Of a stretch of DNA of 64,000 nt, positions 26,789 through 35,885 are shown one piece after another. The notes below the pieces were generated by a model that did not search any database, was not told the DNA's origin, and saw nothing but the letters and a program-made list of their open reading frames with translations. Position 1 is the stretch's first letter, and each line of letters opens with the position of its first letter. The position numbers were made by a program, and so were the translations under genes. The stretch is from Stenotrophomonas sp. VV52 (GTDB lineage Bacteria > Pseudomonadota > Gammaproteobacteria > Xanthomonadales > Xanthomonadaceae). The DNA is taken from the NCBI RefSeq assembly GCF_002893095.1, contig NZ_PKQQ01000012.1, positions 53,245 to 117,244 on the forward strand, written 5' to 3'.

Positions 26789-27670
26789 ATGCAAACCACT
26801 GCAGTGGGGAAGGGCATCGGCCTCGCCCTGGGACTCATGCTGGCAAGCGCCAGCGCCCACGCCGCCGATGTGCTGGGCGTGGCGTTCGTGCACGGCACCG
26901 GCAAGCAGACCGATGCGCGCGCCGACTACTGGCAGCCGGGCATCATCGACACGGTGCGCCAGGGGTTGCCCAACAGCGCCAATTACACCGTGGTCAACTG
27001 CGATTTCGAGCAGTACATGTGGAAGCCCGAGGCAGCCGGTTGCCTGGCCGGGCAGCTCACCACGTTCATCAATACGCGCGGCATCACCAAGCTGGTGGTG
27101 ATCACCCACTCCAACGGTGGCAACGTGGTGCGCTGGATCCTCTCCAACCCCACCTACGACAGCCGCTACCCGAAGCTGATCCAGACCATCAGCAAGGTCA
27201 CCGCGCTGGCACCGTCGTCGGCCGGTACGCCGCTGGCCGACGCGGTGCTCAACGGCAACGCTTTCGAGGCCTCGGTGGGCTGGCTGCTGGGTTACCAGAA
27301 CGATGCGGTGCGCATGCAGCAGGTGGGCTGGATGGCCACCTACAACGCGCAGAACCTGTACGGCACTGCCGGTCGGCCGGCACTGCCCCGACCGTTCCGC
27401 GCGGTGGTCGGCTCCGACGTGGAGTCGGCGGTGTGGGACAGCAACAGCTACTGCGGTGGCTATGCGCAGAACGTGGGGCTGGAGCTCACCCAGAACTGGC
27501 TCAACAGCTGTTCGGACGGCTTCCTGGAATGCAGCAGCCAGAAGGCGGCGGGCAGCGTGCTGTTCACCGACAAGGCGCGCACCAAGGGCGCCGAGCCGCT
27601 GAGCCACAACCAGAGCCGTCGCGAATGCTTCGGCCTCGGCGCGATCCTGCGCACCGACCTGACCCTTTGA
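26789..27670 (+). CDS. Secreted lipase/esterase-like alpha/beta hydrolase
   Basis: The 293-residue protein has a signal peptide (cleavage near ASAHAAD, ~26). GVAFVHGTGKQ resembles the oxyanion segment of lipases, and ITHSNGG is a nucleophile elbow with Ser in the variant THSNGG. Late in the protein CSSQKAAG and cysteines at several positions suggest disulphides. The natural substrate is unknown. It is followed by 10 bases and a second secreted protein gene, with GAGGAG-like ribosome site, so the two form an operon and may form a complex. The leader carries a GTAG palindrome. Confidence 0.75.
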   Translation: MQTTAVGKGIGLALGLMLASASAHAADVLGVAFVHGTGKQTDARADYWQPGIIDTVRQGLPNSANYTVVNCDFEQYMWKPEAAGCLAGQLTTFINTRGITKLVVITHSNGGNVVRWILSNPTYDSRYPKLIQTISKVTALAPSSAGTPLADAVLNGNAFEASVGWLLGYQNDAVRMQQVGWMATYNAQNLYGTAGRPALPRPFRAVVGSDVESAVWDSNSYCGGYAQNVGLELTQNWLNSCSDGFLECSSQKAAGSVLFTDKARTKGAEPLSHNQSRRECFGLGAILRTDLTL

Positions 27671-27680
27671 GGAGCACGCC

Positions 27681-28889
27681 ATGACTTCACGACTGAGCCT
27701 GGCCATGGCCGTGGCCGCTGCGGTGTTCGCACTGCCTTCGCAGGCCGCACAACCGTTGCAGACCGCACGCGCGACCGACGCGGTGGCGCCGACGGTGGAA
27801 CGCGCGCCAATGCCCGACGCCATCATCGAGCGCGCCCCGGTGCAGTTCGCCTGGGCGCTGGACCCCAACCAGGCGCTGACCGCGCCGGCGCCGTTCACCG
27901 CATTGAGCCGCAGCTACTGGGACACCGTGGACGCCTCCAGCCTGCAGCGCGGCCTCGAGCTGCCGCTGACCGCACCGGATGCGGTGATCCAGGTCAGCCC
28001 GGTGCAGGGTGCGCGCCCGCTGGAAGTGGAACAGCTGCAGGTGCGCGACCCCAACGGTGCGCAGGCGCTGGACACGGTGGTCGACACCCAGCAGCTGCGT
28101 GCCGCTGGCATGGGCGTCAACGAGGGCAGCGCAATGGCCCGCACCGGCGCCAGCATCGCAGTGGGCAGCTACCGACTGCAGGCGCCGCAGGCACAGGGTC
28201 GCTATGTGGTGCAGGTGCTGGAACCCAACAGCCCGATCGCATTGCAGCTGCAGGCCGACCGTCAGCAGGTGCTGGCCGGAGGGCGCATCGCGCTCAGCGC
28301 CCGCCTCCAGAACGATGGCGGCAGCACCGCGTTGGCGGCAGGCCGCTCGGTGGCGCGGGTGCTGCCGGCGGCGGGCGAAGCCCTGCTGGTGGCGCCGGAC
28401 GGTCGCAGCTGGCCGGTACCGCTGGTCGCCGGCAAGGACGGGCTGCGTGCGCAGGTGACGATTCCCGAGGACATCGGGCAGGCGCAGGGCCTGTGGGAAC
28501 TGCAGGCCTTCGTGACCGCGCAGGGCGTGCAGCGTGACGCAAAGGTGGCGTTCGCGGTGGCCCGGCCGACCGCGCGCTTCAGTGGCCAGGCCGAGGTGGA
28601 TGCGGCCCAGCGTCAGGTGCGGCTGCCGCTGCAGATCGGCGCGCCGGGTCGGTACGAGGCGCGCGGCACGCTGTACGCCACCGGGCCGGGGGGCGTGCTG
28701 CGGCCGGTGGCGCAGGCGCACAGTGCGGCGTGGTTCGAGAGCGTCGGAGGCGGTGAGCTGGTACTGGCCTTCGACAGCGTGGCCTTGCCCAGCGGCTATG
28801 CCGCGCCGTTCGAGCTGCGCGACCTGCAGCTGCAGGACCAGGGCCGGATGGCGCCGATCGAGAGCCGGGCGGTGGCGGTCAGGTTCTGA
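27681..28889 (+). CDS. Secreted protein of unknown function (DUF4785-like)
   Basis: The 402-residue protein has a signal peptide (MTSRLSLAMAVAAAVFALPS, cleavage near AQAA). The body consists of beta-rich repeats resembling bacterial Ig-like sandwiches (IALQLQADRQQVLAGGRIAL, RYEARGTLYATGPGGVLRPV). It has no recognisable catalytic residues. It is translationally close to the lipase-like gene and could be its chaperone, partner or inhibitor. The DUF4785 label is from memory of similar pairs and is not certain. Confidence 0.65.
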   Translation: MTSRLSLAMAVAAAVFALPSQAAQPLQTARATDAVAPTVERAPMPDAIIERAPVQFAWALDPNQALTAPAPFTALSRSYWDTVDASSLQRGLELPLTAPDAVIQVSPVQGARPLEVEQLQVRDPNGAQALDTVVDTQQLRAAGMGVNEGSAMARTGASIAVGSYRLQAPQAQGRYVVQVLEPNSPIALQLQADRQQVLAGGRIALSARLQNDGGSTALAAGRSVARVLPAAGEALLVAPDGRSWPVPLVAGKDGLRAQVTIPEDIGQAQGLWELQAFVTAQGVQRDAKVAFAVARPTARFSGQAEVDAAQRQVRLPLQIGAPGRYEARGTLYATGPGGVLRPVAQAHSAAWFESVGGGELVLAFDSVALPSGYAAPFELRDLQLQDQGRMAPIESRAVAVRF

Positions 28890-28902
28890 TGGATTTCCGG
28901 GG

Positions 28903-28925
28903 AGCCACGCAGGGCGTGGCTCTAC
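28903..28925 (-). repeat. GTAG palindrome between DUF4785-like and ABC genes
   Basis: Minus-strand GTAG then AGCCACGC and its complement. A second GTAGAGCC fragment at 28942 on the same strand supplies the TAG stop of the ABC gene. Confidence 0.85.
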
Positions 28926-28938
28926 CGGTAAAAGGGCT

Positions 28939-29769
28939 CTACCCCGCGAACGCGGTCAACCGCCCGTCGTGCTCCACCACCTGGATCGGCCCGCCAAACA
29001 CTTCAGACAAGGGACCGTCGCGCAGCAGCTCCCCGCGCGTTCCATCGGCCGCAATCCGCCCACCGCGCAGCAGCACCACGCGTTCGATTTCCGGAATCAC
29101 TTCTTCGATGTGATGGGTCACCAGCACCAGGGTGATGCCCTGCGCGGCCAGCGTGCGCATGGTGGCGATCAGGTGCTGGCGGGCCACCAGGTCCAGCCCG
29201 GTGGAGGGCTCGTCCAGCAGCAGCGCCTGCGGGCGGTTGACCAGCGCCCGCGCGATCAGCACGCGGCGGGTCTCCCCGGCCGAAAGCTCGGCGTAGCCCC
29301 GCTGCAGCAGCGGCAGTGCGCCGGTCAGGGCCAGGGTTTCACGCACCCGGGCGCGCATGTCGTCGGTGACCTCGCGGAACGCCGGCACCACGAAGCTGGC
29401 GAAGAAGCCCGACAGCACCGCTTCCTCCACGGTCAGCCCGGGCATGTCCGACAGGTTGCTGCTCAGGTCGCCGGTGACGATGCCCAGCTGCGAGCGCAGC
29501 CGGTCCACCTGCCAGCGGTTCTGGCCCAGCACCCGCACCGCCACGGTGCCGTCGGCATGCGCCAGCGGATACAGCTCGCGGGTGATGAGCTTGATGAAAG
29601 AGGACTTGCCGCAGCCATTGGGCCCCAGCAGCGCGGTGTGCTGGCCCTGCGCGATGCGCAGGCTGAGGTCGTGCAGCACCCGGACCTGGCCGCGGATGAC
29701 GCAGGCCCGGTCGAGTTCGATCAGGGGAGCGGCGGCCAACGCGGCCGACGGAGGGGTAGCAACGGTCAT
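28939..29769 (-). CDS. ABC transporter ATP-binding protein
   Basis: The 276-residue ATPase has Walker A (LLGPNGCGKSS), a signature AELSAGETRRVLIARAL (SAGE in place of SGGQ), Walker B LLLDEPSTGLD and the H-loop VTHH. There are no membrane segments and no permease gene beside it, so its partner is encoded elsewhere or it acts alone. The family resembles YnjD/ModF-like cytosolic ATPases. The start at 29769 fits the domain; the longer frame to 29850 adds unrelated residues. The TAG stop lies in a GTAG fragment. Confidence 0.88.
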   Translation of the reverse strand: MTVATPPSAALAAAPLIELDRACVIRGQVRVLHDLSLRIAQGQHTALLGPNGCGKSSFIKLITRELYPLAHADGTVAVRVLGQNRWQVDRLRSQLGIVTGDLSSNLSDMPGLTVEEAVLSGFFASFVVPAFREVTDDMRARVRETLALTGALPLLQRGYAELSAGETRRVLIARALVNRPQALLLDEPSTGLDLVARQHLIATMRTLAAQGITLVLVTHHIEEVIPEIERVVLLRGGRIAADGTRGELLRDGPLSEVFGGPIQVVEHDGRLTAFAG

Positions 29770-29829
29770 GAATGCGGGGGCAATGCTCACGAAGGGGGAA
29801 AACAACTGAATGACTACGCAAAAATGGCA

Positions 29830-29857
29830 CCAGACGGATGAAGTTTGCAACGTCTGG
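29830..29857. promoter_or_regulatory. Candidate operator between the divergent ABC and desaturase genes
   Basis: CCAGACG and CGTCTGG form a 7-bp inverted repeat 14 bases apart in the 148-base divergent gap. It could be a regulator site; no known consensus is recognised. Confidence 0.3.
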
Positions 29858-29917
29858 CCCCATCATGGCGGGAACTGCCCTGTTTCCCTGCTGGCCGATC
29901 CGGCCCGGAGTCCTGCG

Positions 29918-31120
29918 ATGCCCGACGTCCTCCTCAACTTCCTGACCGGCGGCGTCGTCGGCCTCGGCTGGTGGGGCATGGGGCTGGTGCTGCTGGTGTT
30001 CACCCAGCTCACCATCTTCGCCGTGACCCTGTACCTGCACCGCAGCCAGGCGCATCGCGGCGTGGACTTCCACCCGGCCATCGCGCACTTCTTCCGCTTC
30101 TGGACCTGGCTCACCACCTCCATGATCACCAAGGAGTGGGTGGCCATCCACCGCAAGCACCACGCCAAGGTGGAAACCGAGGAAGACCCGCACAGCCCGG
30201 TCACCAAGGGCATCGGCACGGTGTTCTGGCGCGGCGTGGAGCTGTACCGCGAAGCGCGCGGCATGCGCGCGGACATCGAGCAGTACGGCCGCGGCGCACC
30301 GGAAGACTGGATCGAGCGCCACCTGTATACCCCGCACGCCAACCTGGGCCCGGTCGCGCTGTTCGCGGTGAACCTGGTGCTGTTCGGCCTGCCCGGCATC
30401 GCGCTGTGGGCGATCCAGATGGCGTGGATCCCGTTCTGGGCGGCCGGCGTGGTCAACGGCCTGGGCCACTGGTGGGGCTACCGCAACTTCGAGTCGGCCG
30501 ACACCTCCACCAACCTCACCCCGTGGGCGTTCTGGATCGGTGGCGAAGAACTGCACAACAACCACCATGCCTTCCCCAGCTCGGCGCGCTTCTCGATGCG
30601 CCGCTGGGAGTTCGACATCGGCTGGGCTGCCATCCGTGGCCTGCAGGCCCTGCGCCTGGCCAAGGTGCTGCGCGTTGCGCCGAGCATGGACGTGCGCCCG
30701 AACATCGCCGTGCCCGATGCCGAAACCCTGAAGGCGCTGCTCTCGCACCGCTTCCAGGCGATGACCGACTACCAGCGCAATGTGTTCGTACCGGCCCTGC
30801 GCGAAGAAGCGGCCATGGCCGGTGCCAAGCTGCGCCAGCTGCTGCCGCGTCGCATGCGCCGTGGCCTGGTCAACGACGGCCGCTGGCTCAAGCCGGACTG
30901 CCGCGCCGAACTGAGCAGCTGGGTCGAACAGCGCCCGCGCATCCGCGTGCTGGTCGAACACCGCGCCCGCCTCTCGGCCCTGCTCGAAGCCCGTGGCAAC
31001 GACGCCGCCGAACGGCTCAAGCTGCTGCAGGCCTGGTGCCACGAGGCCGAAGCCAGCGGCATCGCCGCGCTGCAGAACTACGCGGCGCGCCTGAAGGGCT
31101 ATGCGTTGACGGCGCACTGA
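29918..31120 (+). CDS. Fatty-acid desaturase with C-terminal extension
   Basis: The 400-residue membrane protein carries three histidine boxes: HRSQAH (41-46), HRKHH (78-82) and HNNHH (213-217), the di-iron centre of acyl-CoA/lipid desaturases. Hydrophobic segments surround them. It introduces double bonds in membrane acyl chains with oxygen. The last ~130 residues go beyond the desaturase fold; residues ~335-395 (VEHRARLSALLEAR, LQAWCHEAEASGIAALQNYA) resemble the C-terminal end of ISL3-family transposases. The start at 29918 fits the first membrane helix; an upstream ATG at 29810 is less likely. The next gene starts immediately after its stop. Confidence 0.9.
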   Translation: MPDVLLNFLTGGVVGLGWWGMGLVLLVFTQLTIFAVTLYLHRSQAHRGVDFHPAIAHFFRFWTWLTTSMITKEWVAIHRKHHAKVETEEDPHSPVTKGIGTVFWRGVELYREARGMRADIEQYGRGAPEDWIERHLYTPHANLGPVALFAVNLVLFGLPGIALWAIQMAWIPFWAAGVVNGLGHWWGYRNFESADTSTNLTPWAFWIGGEELHNNHHAFPSSARFSMRRWEFDIGWAAIRGLQALRLAKVLRVAPSMDVRPNIAVPDAETLKALLSHRFQAMTDYQRNVFVPALREEAAMAGAKLRQLLPRRMRRGLVNDGRWLKPDCRAELSSWVEQRPRIRVLVEHRARLSALLEARGNDAAERLKLLQAWCHEAEASGIAALQNYAARLKGYALTAH

Positions 31121-31453
31121 GTGGTGCGCCGCTTTTCCTGTGCAACGCTGCTGGTGCTTGCCGCCGCCGCGCAGGCCCAGGTCACCGACACCGGCACCTA
31201 CCTGCAGCGCATGGACGCTGACGGCGACGGCAAGGTGAGCGTGGAGGAGTACGTGCAGTGGATGCTGTACGCCTTCGACCGCATGGACCGCAACGGCGAC
31301 GGCGTGCTCAGCGCCGACGAGCTGCCCGGTGGCAAGGGCAGGCCGATTACCCGCGAGCAGCAGCGCCAGACCATCGTCGAACGCTTCCACAAGCAGGACG
31401 CCAACGGCGACGGGTTCCTGAGCGCGAAGGAACTCTCCGCGCCGCCGCGTTGA
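31121..31453 (+). CDS. Secreted EF-hand protein
   Basis: The 110-residue protein starts with GTG immediately after the desaturase TGA. It has a short signal peptide (cleavage near AQAQV, ~20) and three calcium-binding loops: [24 protein letters not shown] and [12 protein letters not shown]. It is probably a periplasmic calcium-binding protein of unknown partner. Translational coupling to the desaturase and 19 bases to mutM suggest a single transcript, though a functional link is not evident. Confidence 0.87.
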   Translation: MVRRFSCATLLVLAAAAQAQVTDTGTYLQRMDADGDGKVSVEEYVQWMLYAFDRMDRNGDGVLSADELPGGKGRPITREQQRQTIVERFHKQDANGDGFLSAKELSAPPR

Positions 31454-31472
31454 ACATAGGACCCCCGTTGTA

Positions 31473-32285
31473 ATGCCCGAACTTCCCGAAGTAGAAACCA
31501 CCCGCCGTGGCCTCGCGCCGCACCTGGAAGGCCGCCGCGTGCACGGGGTGATCCTGCGCCGGCCGGACCTGCGCTGGCCGATTCCCGATGAGATCGGCGC
31601 GCTGCTGCCCGGCCAGGCGATCAAAGGCGTGCGCCGGCGGGCCAAGTACCTGCTGCTGGACACCGCCATCGGCAGCGCGGTGCTGCACCTGGGAATGTCC
31701 GGCAGCCTGCGCGTACTACCGGGAGACACCCCGGTCCGCGCGCATGACCATGTCGACATCAGCCTGGACAACGGCCGCCTGCTGCGCTTCAACGACCCGC
31801 GCCGGTTCGGCAGCCTGCTGTGGCAGCCGGCCGGCGACACCCACCCGCTGCTGGCCGGGTTGGGCCCGGAGCCGCTGGACGACGCCTTCGACGGCGACTA
31901 CCTGTTCCAGCGCAGCCGCGGCCGTAGCGCCTCGGTGAAGACCTTCCTGATGGACCAGGCGATCGTGGTCGGGGTCGGCAACATCTATGCGGCCGAAAGC
32001 CTGTTCATGGCCGGCATCAACCCGCTGCGCGAGGCCGGGAAGATCTCGCGTGAGCGCTACCAACGGCTGGCCACGGCGGTGAAGCAGATCCTGGGCCACG
32101 CCATCACCCGTGGCGGCACCACCCTGCGCGACTTCATCAATCCGGACGGCGCGCCCGGCTATTTCGAGCAGGAACTGCTGGTGTACGGGCGTGAAGGCGA
32201 ACCCTGCCGACAATGCGGCCGGCCCCTGCGCCACGCCACCATCGGCCAGCGCGCCAGCGTCTGGTGTGGGTACTGCCAACGCTGA
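31473..32285 (+). CDS. mutM: Formamidopyrimidine-DNA glycosylase
   Basis: The 270-residue protein begins with [14 protein letters not shown], in which Pro1 (after Met removal) and Glu2 are catalytic. It ends in a zinc finger with four cysteines (CRQCGRP, WCGYCQR). It removes 8-oxoguanine and ring-opened purines and cleaves the abasic site by beta/delta elimination. [12 protein letters not shown] and GVGNIYAAE are family landmarks. It lies downstream of the EF-hand gene. Confidence 0.97.
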   Translation: MPELPEVETTRRGLAPHLEGRRVHGVILRRPDLRWPIPDEIGALLPGQAIKGVRRRAKYLLLDTAIGSAVLHLGMSGSLRVLPGDTPVRAHDHVDISLDNGRLLRFNDPRRFGSLLWQPAGDTHPLLAGLGPEPLDDAFDGDYLFQRSRGRSASVKTFLMDQAIVVGVGNIYAAESLFMAGINPLREAGKISRERYQRLATAVKQILGHAITRGGTTLRDFINPDGAPGYFEQELLVYGREGEPCRQCGRPLRHATIGQRASVWCGYCQR

Positions 32286-32348
32286 GGCGTAGCGCGCGCG
32301 GCACCAACGGGCGTTATAGTCGGGCAAACGTCACCGGCGGGGTGTGCG

Positions 32349-32915
32349 ATGGACGATAGCCCGGATATCACCGTATGGCTCGATTCGGCCCGCGCGGGCG
32401 ACCGCGCCTCGCTGGATCGGGTGCTGACCCTGCTGTACCAGGAACTGCACAGCATGGCCCGGCGCCAACTGGCGGGGCAGCAGGGGCGCACGCTGGATGC
32501 GACCTCGCTGGTACACGAGTCCTACCTGAAACTGCTCGGGGCACGCGGTGCGGCGCGCTTCGAGGACCGCGCGCATTTCTTCGCCTATGCGGCCTCGGCG
32601 ATGCGCAGCGTGGTGGTGGATTACGCGCGCAACCGGCTGGCGCGCAAGCGCGGCGGCGACCTCAAGCGGGTGGCGGAAATTCCCGAGAACAGCAGCAGCG
32701 GCGTGCGCCTGGACGAAGACCTGCTGGCGCTGGACGTGGCGCTGGCGCGGCTGCAGGCGGTGGACAACCACCTGGCCAAGGTGGTGGAACTGCGCTACTT
32801 CGCCGGGCTGTCCGAACAGGAAATCGCGGACCTGTGCCAGCGCTCGGAGCGCAGCATCCGGCGCGACTGGCAGAAGGCACGGATGTTCCTGCTGGCCTCG
32901 GTCCGCGAGGACTGA
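32349..32915 (+). CDS. ECF sigma factor paired with a Ser/Thr kinase
   Basis: The 188-residue protein has sigma region 2 (TLLYQELHSMARRQL, LDATSLVHESYLKLL) and region 4 (ELRYFAGLSEQEIADLCQRS, SIRRDWQKARMFLLA), the pattern of ECF groups next to protein kinases. No anti-sigma factor gene is adjacent. The kinase gene follows after about 80 bases in the same direction, and phosphorylation of this sigma factor or of a shared component is the known mode for such groups. Target promoters are unknown. Confidence 0.88.
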   Translation: MDDSPDITVWLDSARAGDRASLDRVLTLLYQELHSMARRQLAGQQGRTLDATSLVHESYLKLLGARGAARFEDRAHFFAYAASAMRSVVVDYARNRLARKRGGDLKRVAEIPENSSSGVRLDEDLLALDVALARLQAVDNHLAKVVELRYFAGLSEQEIADLCQRSERSIRRDWQKARMFLLASVRED

Positions 32916-32993
32916 GCACGGCGGCGGTCAGGGCCCCGCGCGGTGGCGCGGGCGGTTCGGCTCAGAGGTAACGCAGCGCCCGGGGAAGGGACC

Positions 32994-35837
32994 ATGGACG
33001 CAGTGCGCTGGCGGCAGCTGTCTTCGCTGCTGGATCAGTTGCTGGAAATGCCCCACGACCAGCGCAGCGCGCGCCTGGCGCAGCTGCGTGCGGCCGACGC
33101 CACGCTGGCCGACGACCTGGAACGGCTGCTCGCGCATGAGCACGAAAGCCAGGACTTCATGGCCCAGCCGCTGTGGACGGCCGCGCCCGAAGAAAGCCGC
33201 GCCGGCACCCATGTCGGTCCGTACCAGCTGCTGCGCCAGCTCGGCGAAGGCGGCATGGGCGAGGTATGGCTGGCCGAACGCGCCGATGGGCTGTACCAGC
33301 GCCAGGTGGCGTTGAAGCTGCTGCGCAGCGGCTATGCCGACCCCGGGCTGCGCCAGCGCTTCAGCCGCGAACGCGAGATCCTGGCGCGCCTGCAGCACCC
33401 GCACCTGGCGCAGCTGCTGGACGCCGGGGTGGACCTGCAGGGCCAGCCGTATCTCGCGCTGGCCTACGTGGAAGGCGAGCCGATCACCGACTACTGCCAG
33501 CGCCTGCAGCTGCCGCTGGAACGTCGCCTGCAGTTGATGCTGCAGGTGTGCGCGGTGGTCAGCCATGCGCATGCCAACCTGATCGTGCATCGCGATCTCA
33601 AACCGTCCAACATCCTGGTCACCGCCGAGGGCGAAGTGAAGCTGCTGGACTTCGGCATCGCCAAGCTGCTGGCCGGCGACGAACTGCCTGCCAACGCCGC
33701 GCACCCGCCGACAGAAGCGCGCGCGTTCACCCTGCATTACGCCGCGCCCGAGCAGGTGCGCGGCGAGCCGGTGACCACGCTGACCGATGTGTACTCGCTG
33801 GGCGTGGTGCTGTTCGAGGTGATCACCGGCCGCAAGCCGTATCGGTTGCGCCGGCACAGCGATGCCGAGTGGGAACGTTCGATCCTGGAAGTGGATGCGC
33901 CGCGTGCCTCCAGCATGCTGCTGCGCGGCGACGGCAGCGAAGCCGGCATCACGCCGGCCACGCGGCGGCTGGCCCGGCGCCTGCGCGGCGACCTCGACAC
34001 GGTGCTGCTCAAGGCGCTGCAGAAGGATCCCGCGCAACGCTATGCCTCGGTGGAGGCGTTGGCCCAGGACCTGCAGCGCTTCCTTGAAGGCCGCCCGATC
34101 CAGGCGCGCCCGCAGCGCTCGCTGTACCGCCTGCGCAAGTACCTGGGCCGGCATCGCTGGGGCGTGGCGTTGGCGCTGGTCGCGGTGCTGGCCCTGATCG
34201 CGCTGGCGGCACTGGCGCTGTGGCAGATGCAGCAGGCGCGGCGCGAGATCGCGCGCGCGCAGGCCATGCAGGACTTCACCATCGGCCTGTTCGACCGCGC
34301 TGCCAGCGTGCGCCACGGCAGTTTCGACGTGCGCCAGCTGCTGGCCACCGGGCAGCAGCGGGGCGAGGCCGAGCTGGCCGACCAGCCGCTGCCGCTGGCC
34401 GACCTGGAAGGGGTGATCGGGCGGCTGCGGATCGGCATGGGCGATTACGCGCTGGCGCTGGAAACCCTGGACCGCCAGCGCGCGCTGCTGGAGCGGGTCA
34501 AGGACGTGCCGCCGGGACTGCAGCTGGAAGCAGTGACCCAGCGCGGCCGCGCACTGCGCATGCTGGGTCGCTCGCGCGAGTGCGTGGCCCACCTGCTGCC
34601 GATGCAGACGCTGGCGGAAGAACAACGCCAGGCGTTGCCCTCGCTGGTGGCCGAGTTCCATGCACAGCTCGGCCGCTGCCAGCAGCTGCTGGGGTACCGC
34701 GACGAGGCGCGGGACGCCTTCCAGCTGGCGCTGACCCTGCGCCGCGACGGCATCCACGACGCCACCGGCACCGCCGAGAGCCTGGCCGACCTGGCCGCGC
34801 TCGACTACGACGACGGCAACGCCCCGGCCGCCCTGGCCGGCTATCGCCAGGCGCTGCAGCTGCTGCAGAACCGCAGTACCGATCGCCACCCGCAGCTGGT
34901 CACGCTGCGCCGCCACCTGGGCGAAACACTGGCCGCACAGGGCGACCTGGACGGGGCCGAACAGGCCCTGCGCACGGCCTGGGCCGACGCGGTGGCGTTG
35001 TACGGCGCCGACCACCCGGAAACGTTGAGCATCCGTCGCCTGCGCGCCACCCTGGCCCTGCAGCAGGGCGAGCTGGCCGAGGCCGGGCAGGACCTGCAGG
35101 ACGTACACCGGCTGACCCGCAAGGCGCTGGGCGAACGACACCGCGACACCGGCCTGACCTGGCATGCGCTGGGCCGACTGGCGCTGGAGCGCGGCGACAG
35201 CACCGGTGCGGTGGACGCGTTCGCGCGGGCGGTGGCGATCTGGCGGCAACCGGACTGCATCGGACTGCTGCCGCAGGGCCTGTACGACTACGGCAGCGCG
35301 TTGGCCGAGACCGGCCGCTGGCAGGACGCGCTGGCCGCGCTGCACGAAGGCCGCCAGTGGCAGGCGGCGCAGCGCGGCGATGACGACCCGGACGTGCAGC
35401 GCGCCGACCGCCGGATGGCGGAGATCATCGGCGAACACGTCGACCCGTGGCAGGCGGGCGACCGCTTGGCGACGCTGATGCGCCAGTCCGCGCGGGGCGG
35501 ACCGGACGCACGCCTTCAGCAGCAGGCGGTGCAGCTGGCCTGGGGCCGAAACCTGGTGCGCATGGACCAGCCGGTGGAGGCGCAGCGCGTGCTGCAGCCG
35601 CTGACCCTGGGCGAAGCGACCGACCCGCGCAGCCTGCAGCTGCGCTGGCTGGCCCGCGCAAGCCTGGCCCAGCTGGATTGCGTTCAGACGCCGGTGCGCG
35701 GGCGGCAGGCGCTGCTGCGGCTGCAGGGCGAGGTGCGCCAGCAGCGCCCGCAGGGCGGCTACGTGCCGCGTCAGATCGACCAGGTCCTGCAGGCCTGCCA
35801 GCCTGAACGGCAATCGCGCGCCACAGCGGCGAATTAA
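32994..35837 (+). CDS. Transmembrane Ser/Thr protein kinase with TPR-like C-terminal region
   Basis: The 947-residue protein has an N-terminal helical segment and then a Hanks-type kinase: GEGGMGEVW at 84-92, Lys108 in VALKLL, HRDLKPSN at 199 with catalytic Asp201, and DFG at 219. A single membrane helix lies at about 385-412 (WGVALALVAVLALIALAALAL). The outer part is made of helical TPR-like repeats (YALALETLDRQRALLERV, ALAGYRQALQLLQNR) and probably senses or binds a ligand. Start 32994 is chosen over an earlier ATG. Together with the ECF sigma gene it forms a probable signalling pair. Confidence 0.9.
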   Translation: MDAVRWRQLSSLLDQLLEMPHDQRSARLAQLRAADATLADDLERLLAHEHESQDFMAQPLWTAAPEESRAGTHVGPYQLLRQLGEGGMGEVWLAERADGLYQRQVALKLLRSGYADPGLRQRFSREREILARLQHPHLAQLLDAGVDLQGQPYLALAYVEGEPITDYCQRLQLPLERRLQLMLQVCAVVSHAHANLIVHRDLKPSNILVTAEGEVKLLDFGIAKLLAGDELPANAAHPPTEARAFTLHYAAPEQVRGEPVTTLTDVYSLGVVLFEVITGRKPYRLRRHSDAEWERSILEVDAPRASSMLLRGDGSEAGITPATRRLARRLRGDLDTVLLKALQKDPAQRYASVEALAQDLQRFLEGRPIQARPQRSLYRLRKYLGRHRWGVALALVAVLALIALAALALWQMQQARREIARAQAMQDFTIGLFDRAASVRHGSFDVRQLLATGQQRGEAELADQPLPLADLEGVIGRLRIGMGDYALALETLDRQRALLERVKDVPPGLQLEAVTQRGRALRMLGRSRECVAHLLPMQTLAEEQRQALPSLVAEFHAQLGRCQQLLGYRDEARDAFQLALTLRRDGIHDATGTAESLADLAALDYDDGNAPAALAGYRQALQLLQNRSTDRHPQLVTLRRHLGETLAAQGDLDGAEQALRTAWADAVALYGADHPETLSIRRLRATLALQQGELAEAGQDLQDVHRLTRKALGERHRDTGLTWHALGRLALERGDSTGAVDAFARAVAIWRQPDCIGLLPQGLYDYGSALAETGRWQDALAALHEGRQWQAAQRGDDDPDVQRADRRMAEIIGEHVDPWQAGDRLATLMRQSARGGPDARLQQQAVQLAWGRNLVRMDQPVEAQRVLQPLTLGEATDPRSLQLRWLARASLAQLDCVQTPVRGRQALLRLQGEVRQQRPQGGYVPRQIDQVLQACQPERQSRATAAN

Positions 35838-35885
35838 CGCGGGCATGCCTATGATGGCCGGCCCTTTCCTGCCATCGCTGCCTGC

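Noticed and set aside
29810..29917. Upstream in-frame start for the desaturase
   Set aside because: It would add 36 polar residues before the first membrane helix and overlap the divergent promoter region.
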